A DNA stretch of 9,992 bases, taken from assembly GCA_036006525.1 (NCBI GenBank), contig DASYPP010000041.1, positions 1 to 9,992 of the forward strand, read 5' to 3'. Under the pieces are notes generated by a model. That model saw only the letters and a list, made by a program, of their open reading frames with translations, searched no databases and was not told the DNA's origin. Shown in pieces: positions 6,286 to 9,992 of the stretch. Each line of letters opens with the position of its first letter. The stretch's first letter is position 1. A program made the position numbers and the translations under genes. Source of the DNA: DASYPP01 sp036006525. Its GTDB lineage: Bacteria > Gemmatimonadota > Gemmatimonadetes > Gemmatimonadales > GWC2-71-9.

Positions 6286-7305
6286 ATGTGTTGCGCTTTT
6301 CGGAACCCCTGGCCGGACAGTGAACCGCACGAGTTCCCGGACGTGCTCCGGTGGGCCGTCGAGCGTCGGGGACAAGTCCGCGCCCCGTCTCCCCCGCGCG
6401 GCTCCTTCCCGGTCGCGCCGCCGGCGATCTCCTATCCCCGGGCAGGCAACAGCGCCTTCACGGCGACCTGGATTGGTCATTCCACCGTGCTGCTCCAGTG
6501 CGGCGGACTCAATGTGCTCACCGACCCGGTGTTCAGCCAGCGAGCCTCTCCGCTCCAGTGGCTGGGGCCGCGCCGAGTCATGGATCCGGGATTGCGGATC
6601 GACGCGCTTCCGCCGCTCGACATCGTCCTGCTCTCCCACAACCACTACGATCATCTCGACCGGCCCGCCGTGAAGCGGATCGCCCGGGCCCATCCGGGCG
6701 CGGCCTGGATCGTGCCGCTTGGGCTTAAGCGGTACATCCAGCGCTGGGGTGTCCGCGACATTGTCGAGCTGGACTGGTGGCAGCAAACGACAACCCACGG
6801 CGTGCAGGTCACCGCGACACCGGCACGGCATTTCAGCGGCCGGGGGCTCCGCGATCGCAACACGTCGCTCTGGTGCGGGTTCACGCTGGAAATGGATGGA
6901 CTCCGGGCGTACTTCGCCGGTGACTCAGCCTACCATCCCGAGTTCGGGGACATTGCGGCGCGATCGGGTCCGTTCGATTTCGTGATGATTCCGATCGGAG
7001 CGTACGACCCGCGCTGGTTCATGCACGTCGTCCACGTGGACCCGGAGGAAGCGGTGCAGATCTACCAGGACCTGGTCGCCCCGCATGCCGGCAAGCCGCT
7101 CCCTCTCATGCTCGGTATCCATTGGGGGACGTTTCGACTGACCGACGAGCCGATGGACGAGCCGCCCGAGCGCACCGTCGCCCGCTGGCGTGCCCTCGGG
7201 CTGGACCAGGACCGGCTCTGGATCGCGGCGTTTGGCGAGACCCGCTCGTTGACCCGGCGCAATGAGGCGCCCATCACGGCCCCGGCCGGTCAGGCCTCTC
7301 GATAA
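6286..7305 (+). CDS. NAPE-PLD-like metallo-beta-lactamase-fold hydrolase
   Basis: A 339-aa zinc hydrolase from the ATG at 6286. It carries the family's N-terminal FRNPWP (5-10), TWIGHST (61-67), and the metal motif H118-N-H120-Y-D122-H123 in LLSHNHYDHLD. Further expected ligands are H182 (PARHFSGRG), D213 (YFAGDSAYH) and H279 (LGIHWGTF). The stretch IGAYDPRWFM...HVDPEEAV is a hallmark shared with mammalian NAPE-phospholipase D, which releases N-acylethanolamine from N-acyl-phosphatidylethanolamine. A phosphodiesterase acting on phospholipids or a related substrate is likely but not shown. The frame is open to an ATG at 6175, which would add 37 residues. I favour 6286 because of the promoter position and family alignment, with real doubt. 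It is first of three genes; the next starts 6 nt after its stop. Confidence 0.88.
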   Translation: MCCAFRNPWPDSEPHEFPDVLRWAVERRGQVRAPSPPRGSFPVAPPAISYPRAGNSAFTATWIGHSTVLLQCGGLNVLTDPVFSQRASPLQWLGPRRVMDPGLRIDALPPLDIVLLSHNHYDHLDRPAVKRIARAHPGAAWIVPLGLKRYIQRWGVRDIVELDWWQQTTTHGVQVTATPARHFSGRGLRDRNTSLWCGFTLEMDGLRAYFAGDSAYHPEFGDIAARSGPFDFVMIPIGAYDPRWFMHVVHVDPEEAVQIYQDLVAPHAGKPLPLMLGIHWGTFRLTDEPMDEPPERTVARWRALGLDQDRLWIAAFGETRSLTRRNEAPITAPAGQASR

Positions 7306-7311
7306 TGCTTT

Positions 7312-8292
7312 GTGACTTACCCGACGTACGAACTGACCCGCTGCCCGGTCTGCGACACCCTGGAAAGCGTGCAGGTGGCCGACGCCGACGCGCTGCGCGC
7401 GGAAGTCGAGCTCCTGTGGGCCTTTCATGAAAGGCGACTGAAGACGGGCGTCCCGCCTCAGTGTCTCACGGACCGCCTGGCGTTCTCCCAGCATCCACCA
7501 CTGCGTCTCTCGCAATGTGAAGCCTGCGAGCATGTCTATCGCAATCCATGGGAAACGCGGGAGACTCTGAAGGCGGCGTATGCCGGAACCACCCTCACCG
7601 CTGACGTGCTTCAGGGCCTGTTTGCGACGCAACACAAGGCGGGTCGAGCCCAGGCTCGGAGGTTGACGCGGATGGCCGGCCGCGCCGGCCGCGGACTGGA
7701 GGTCGGCAGCTATGTGGGTGGCTTCCTGGCCGCGGCACGGGATGCCGGGTGGACGTTCCAGGGCGTTGATGTGAACCCGGATGCTTGCGCCTTCGCCGCC
7801 GGAAAGGGCTTCCGGGTTACCTGCGGAGAAATCGCCGATGTAGACGTGAGCCGGCGATTCGATGCGGTGGCGGTCTGGAACACTTTCGAACAGCTCTACG
7901 ACGCGCGGGCCGCATTGGTCAGCGCGCGAGGCTTGCTGCTCGAGGGTGGAATCCTTGCGCTCCGAATTCCTAACGGGCGCTACTACCTGGATTGGCGGGA
8001 GCGATTGGCGGGGCCATTGGGGCGGATCGCCACATGTCTCCTGGCCCACAACAATCTGTTGACCTTCCCCTATCGGCAGGGCTTCACCCGGCGCTCGATC
8101 GGGGCCCTGCTTGCGCAGTGTGGCTTTACGATTGTCGGCGTGTTCGGGGACACCCTGGTCCCCGTCGCCGATCGTTGGACCACGAGATACGGACGCCTGG
8201 AAGAGCGTTGGGTCAAACGGGTCCAGCGTTTCCTGCAGCCCGGCTGGCGATCTCCCTGGGTCGAGGTCTACGCGCGGGCGTTACCCCAGTGA
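7312..8292 (+). CDS. Class I SAM-dependent methyltransferase with N-terminal zinc ribbon
   Basis: A 326-aa protein starting with GTG. Two Cys pairs, C11-x-x-C14 and C69-x-x-C72 (followed by HVYRNP), form a probable zinc-binding module. A Rossmann methyltransferase domain follows, with motif I LEVGSYVGG (130-137), the acidic residue after strand 2 in GVDVNP (151-156), and FDAVAVWNTFEQLYD (183-197), the position where many relatives read EH instead of EQ. LEEGG-like LLEGGILALRIPN (209-221) follows. This resembles the Methyltransf_23 type; the methyl acceptor is unknown. No ribosome-binding site is visible and the gap to the hydrolase is 6 nt, so coupled translation is likely. The conserved Cys pair close to the N-terminus supports this start. 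Its stop overlaps the next GTG. Confidence 0.88.
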   Translation: MTYPTYELTRCPVCDTLESVQVADADALRAEVELLWAFHERRLKTGVPPQCLTDRLAFSQHPPLRLSQCEACEHVYRNPWETRETLKAAYAGTTLTADVLQGLFATQHKAGRAQARRLTRMAGRAGRGLEVGSYVGGFLAAARDAGWTFQGVDVNPDACAFAAGKGFRVTCGEIADVDVSRRFDAVAVWNTFEQLYDARAALVSARGLLLEGGILALRIPNGRYYLDWRERLAGPLGRIATCLLAHNNLLTFPYRQGFTRRSIGALLAQCGFTIVGVFGDTLVPVADRWTTRYGRLEERWVKRVQRFLQPGWRSPWVEVYARALPQ

Positions 8293-9344
8293 ACAGCGGG
8301 ACTGCACCCATGGTGGACCGCGCCCGCGAACTGATCCTGCGCTACGGTTGGAACAGCACGGCGTACCAGATCATCAACCCCGGGATCACGCACTGGTTTG
8401 CGGCCCGGGGTGATGCGTTGGTGGGGTATGTCCGATATGCGCGGGTGCGGGTCGTCGCCGGGGCGCCGGTGGCCGCGCTCGAGCGCCTGGCTGACGTGAC
8501 CGCGGAATTCGAGGCTGATGCGCACCATGCCGGAGACCGGGTCTGCTACTTCGGCGCCGAAGAACGCTTCGAAGCGATGGGCCGAGGAAATCCAAGCCGG
8601 TCGATGGTAACCCTCGGGGCGCAACCGGTCTGGCGCCCGGCCCGTCTGGCCGCCCGCATTCGGCAACGCGCTTCGCTCCGGGCCCAGGTGAACCGGGCTC
8701 GAAACAAGAAGGTCTCCGTCGCTGAGTGGACCGCCGAGCGAGCGTCGGACAGCGCCGAATTGCGGAGTGTCCTGCAGGCGTGGCTCGAGACCCGGGGCCT
8801 TCCGCCGATGCGATTCCTGGTCGAGCCGCAAACGCTCGCCCGGCTCGAGGATCGGCTGATCTTCGTGGCGGAACAGGGAGGGCGGGTCGTGGGATTCCTG
8901 GTGGCGAGCCCGATTCCCGCGCGAGCGGGGTGGCTGGTGGAGCAAATCGTCCGCACTCCCCGGGCGCCCAACGGGGTCACGGAGTTGCTGATCGTGACCG
9001 CGGCGGATGCCATGGCGCGCGCGGGTTCCGAATACGTGACGCTCGGACTCGCGCCCCTCTCCAGGCGGGCCCGGCTGCCTGAGACGCCAGCGCCCTGGTG
9101 GCTCCGCGCGGCGCTCAACTCGGTGCGGGCGCACGGCCGGCGGTTCTACAATTTCGATGGACTCGATGCCTTCAAGGCCAAGTTCCAGCCGGAGCAATGG
9201 ACCCCGGTCTTCGCGGTGAGCAACCAGCGCCACTTCACGCCCCGGGTCCTCTACGCCATCGCCGCGGCGTTCAGTGGCGGGTCACCGGTGTGGACCACCG
9301 TCAGGACCCTGGTCCGCCCGCGCGCCAGCCGTGGCGAAAGCTGA
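8289..9344 (+). CDS. DUF2156 stand-alone aminoacyltransferase (MprF synthase-like)
   Basis: A 351-aa soluble protein matching the C-terminal synthase half of MprF (DUF2156, GNAT-like double fold), which moves an amino acid from aminoacyl-tRNA to phosphatidylglycerol. Visible hallmarks are GWNSTAYQI near the N-terminus, LRAQVNRARNK (130-140), the acceptor-fold stretch RTPRAPNGVTELLI (222-235), LGLAPLS (252-258), and the C-terminal signature YNFDGLDAFKAKFQPEQW (287-304). No flippase membrane domain is present. The GTG start forms a 4-nt overlap with the methyltransferase stop; an in-frame ATG at 8310 is possible. The open frame further upstream (to 7992) is a shadow of the methyltransferase. 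Substrate is unknown: aminoacyl-lipid synthesis is the best guess, but some DUF2156 proteins modify other acceptors. The last 44 nt overlap the convergent ClC gene. Confidence 0.88.
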   Translation: MNSGTAPMVDRARELILRYGWNSTAYQIINPGITHWFAARGDALVGYVRYARVRVVAGAPVAALERLADVTAEFEADAHHAGDRVCYFGAEERFEAMGRGNPSRSMVTLGAQPVWRPARLAARIRQRASLRAQVNRARNKKVSVAEWTAERASDSAELRSVLQAWLETRGLPPMRFLVEPQTLARLEDRLIFVAEQGGRVVGFLVASPIPARAGWLVEQIVRTPRAPNGVTELLIVTAADAMARAGSEYVTLGLAPLSRRARLPETPAPWWLRAALNSVRAHGRRFYNFDGLDAFKAKFQPEQWTPVFAVSNQRHFTPRVLYAIAAAFSGGSPVWTTVRTLVRPRASRGES

Positions 9345-9954
9345 ATGACAAGTGCCGCTCCGATTGGTCCTCTCCCTCGAGGCGTCGCTGATGCGCCTCC
9401 AGGAGATCGCTCCTCGTAACGATCCCCTTCACCGTCCTATTGCCACCCTCTTTGCGCTCGGCGGCCGTGGTGTGAAGGATCTGCCCCAGCACCGATCCCA
9501 GGGCTCCACCGGTCGCGATGATCGGCCCTTCGGCGCCGAACGGTCCCCCAGTACCGATGGCGATCGCGGCGGACAACGGCTTGAGCAGAGTGATGCGGGC
9601 CGGGATGCGGCTCTCATTAAGCAACACCTGCTCCATGGCCTCCGGAATGCCATGACCGCGAATGGCCGCCGACCCGTAGCGAGCCATGACCCCGACGATC
9701 AGCGCTCCGACGACGGGGATCCCGATGACGAGGGGGCCGAGGTGGTTGTCCCAGGGAGTTACGAAGTCGGTGGAGAGTCGCCCGTAAAAGGAAAGGTTGG
9801 TAATGAAGCCGATAAGACCGGTAAGCAACTGAGCCGCGAATGCCGCTCCAAAGGCAATGGCCACTGCGAGTCCCGAAATCCGGAGCAGGCGTCGGTTGTC
9901 GCCGGCTGCTTCAGTGGGGAATTCGATCGTTGTTGGTGGTGGTTCCGCCTCCAT
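9301..9954 (-). CDS. ClC chloride channel with large in-frame internal deletion (probable pseudogene)
   Basis: A 217-aa remnant made of two distant pieces of one ClC protein. Residues 22-168 are the N-terminal pore part: a membrane segment (26-55), a second (72-92), RGHGIPEAM (99-107, the GSGIP-equivalent loop with His for Ser), and GTGGPFGAEGPII (134-146) with the gating Glu142. At about K168 the frame jumps into the end of a C-terminal CBS domain, VKGIVTRSDLLEAHQRRLE (175-193). The remaining pore helices and most of the CBS pair, perhaps 350-400 residues compared with full-length relatives, are absent. Half a pore cannot conduct, so this is probably non-functional, unless it is an assembly collapse. 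The ATG at 9954 fits the family start, without a strong ribosome-binding site. It ends inside the convergent DUF2156 gene. Confidence 0.82.
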   Translation of the reverse strand: MEAEPPPTTIEFPTEAAGDNRRLLRISGLAVAIAFGAAFAAQLLTGLIGFITNLSFYGRLSTDFVTPWDNHLGPLVIGIPVVGALIVGVMARYGSAAIRGHGIPEAMEQVLLNESRIPARITLLKPLSAAIAIGTGGPFGAEGPIIATGGALGSVLGQILHTTAAERKEGGNRTVKGIVTRSDLLEAHQRRLEGEDQSERHLSFSFRHGWRAGGPGS

Positions 9955-9992
9955 GGACTCAGCCTAACCACGTCCATCCGCGAGATCAATGT

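Noticed and set aside
6145..6831. A 228-codon minus-strand open frame over the intergenic region and hydrolase start
   Set aside because: Mostly antisense to the hydrolase motifs; no recognisable domain and no ribosome-binding site seen.
6925..8049. A 374-codon minus-strand open frame
   Set aside because: Antisense to the hydrolase and methyltransferase genes, with no domain pattern.
7992..8288. Upstream extension of the DUF2156 frame
   Set aside because: It overlaps the methyltransferase in another frame and has no family similarity; the GTG at 8289 gives a normal 4-nt overlap.
8268..9233. A 321-codon minus-strand open frame
   Set aside because: Antisense to the DUF2156 gene; Arg/Gly/Pro-rich shadow translation.
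9378..9400. Inverted repeat GAGGCG...CGCCTC after the DUF2156 stop
   Set aside because: Only 6 bp with a 9-nt loop, no T-tract, and inside the ClC C-terminal coding sequence; chance is likely.

Overview
This is a high-GC bacterial window. The Cys lipoprotein signal, KirBac-type channel, Dps, SBBP propeller and frequent GTG starts suggest a Gram-negative soil or sediment bacterium. Gemmatimonadota is my best guess, but only a weak one because it rests on gene flavour. There are nine protein genes. I see no tRNA, rRNA, CRISPR array or insertion sequence.

Left half (1-4382, minus strand): one tightly packed five-gene operon, read right to left. It encodes a cyclic-nucleotide-binding-domain/FAD reductase of the thioredoxin-reductase fold (without the CxxC centre), a Dps ferritin, a small UBP-type zinc finger protein, a DUF5996 protein, and a KirBac-type inward-rectifier channel that runs off the left edge. 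Gaps are 19 nt or less and the other junctions overlap (ATGA, 23 nt, ATGA). A good sigma70-like promoter (TTGACT-17-TAAGAT) precedes it. The content points to oxidative, iron or ionic stress. The Kir filter reads S-L-G-T-G-S where T-V-G-Y-G-D is expected, which is the most striking residue-level anomaly here.

Middle (4402-6285): a 27-nt hairpin terminator, then a minus-strand lipoprotein that folds into seven SBBP-like propeller blades, then a divergent intergenic region.

Right half (6286-9344, plus strand): a three-gene operon of a NAPE-PLD-like metallo-beta-lactamase-fold hydrolase, a zinc-ribbon SAM methyltransferase and a stand-alone DUF2156 (MprF synthase-like) aminoacyltransferase. Two of the three belong to families that act on phospholipid head groups, so this may be an envelope-lipid remodelling cassette. 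Its promoter (TTGACA-17-TAGCAT) lies inside the longest reading frame and places the expected transcript start on the ATG at 6286, so the first gene may be leaderless.

Right edge (9301-9954, minus strand): a ClC chloride channel gene with a large in-frame internal deletion. Its N-terminal pore part is joined directly to the last part of a C-terminal CBS domain, and its tail overlaps the convergent DUF2156 gene by 44 nt.
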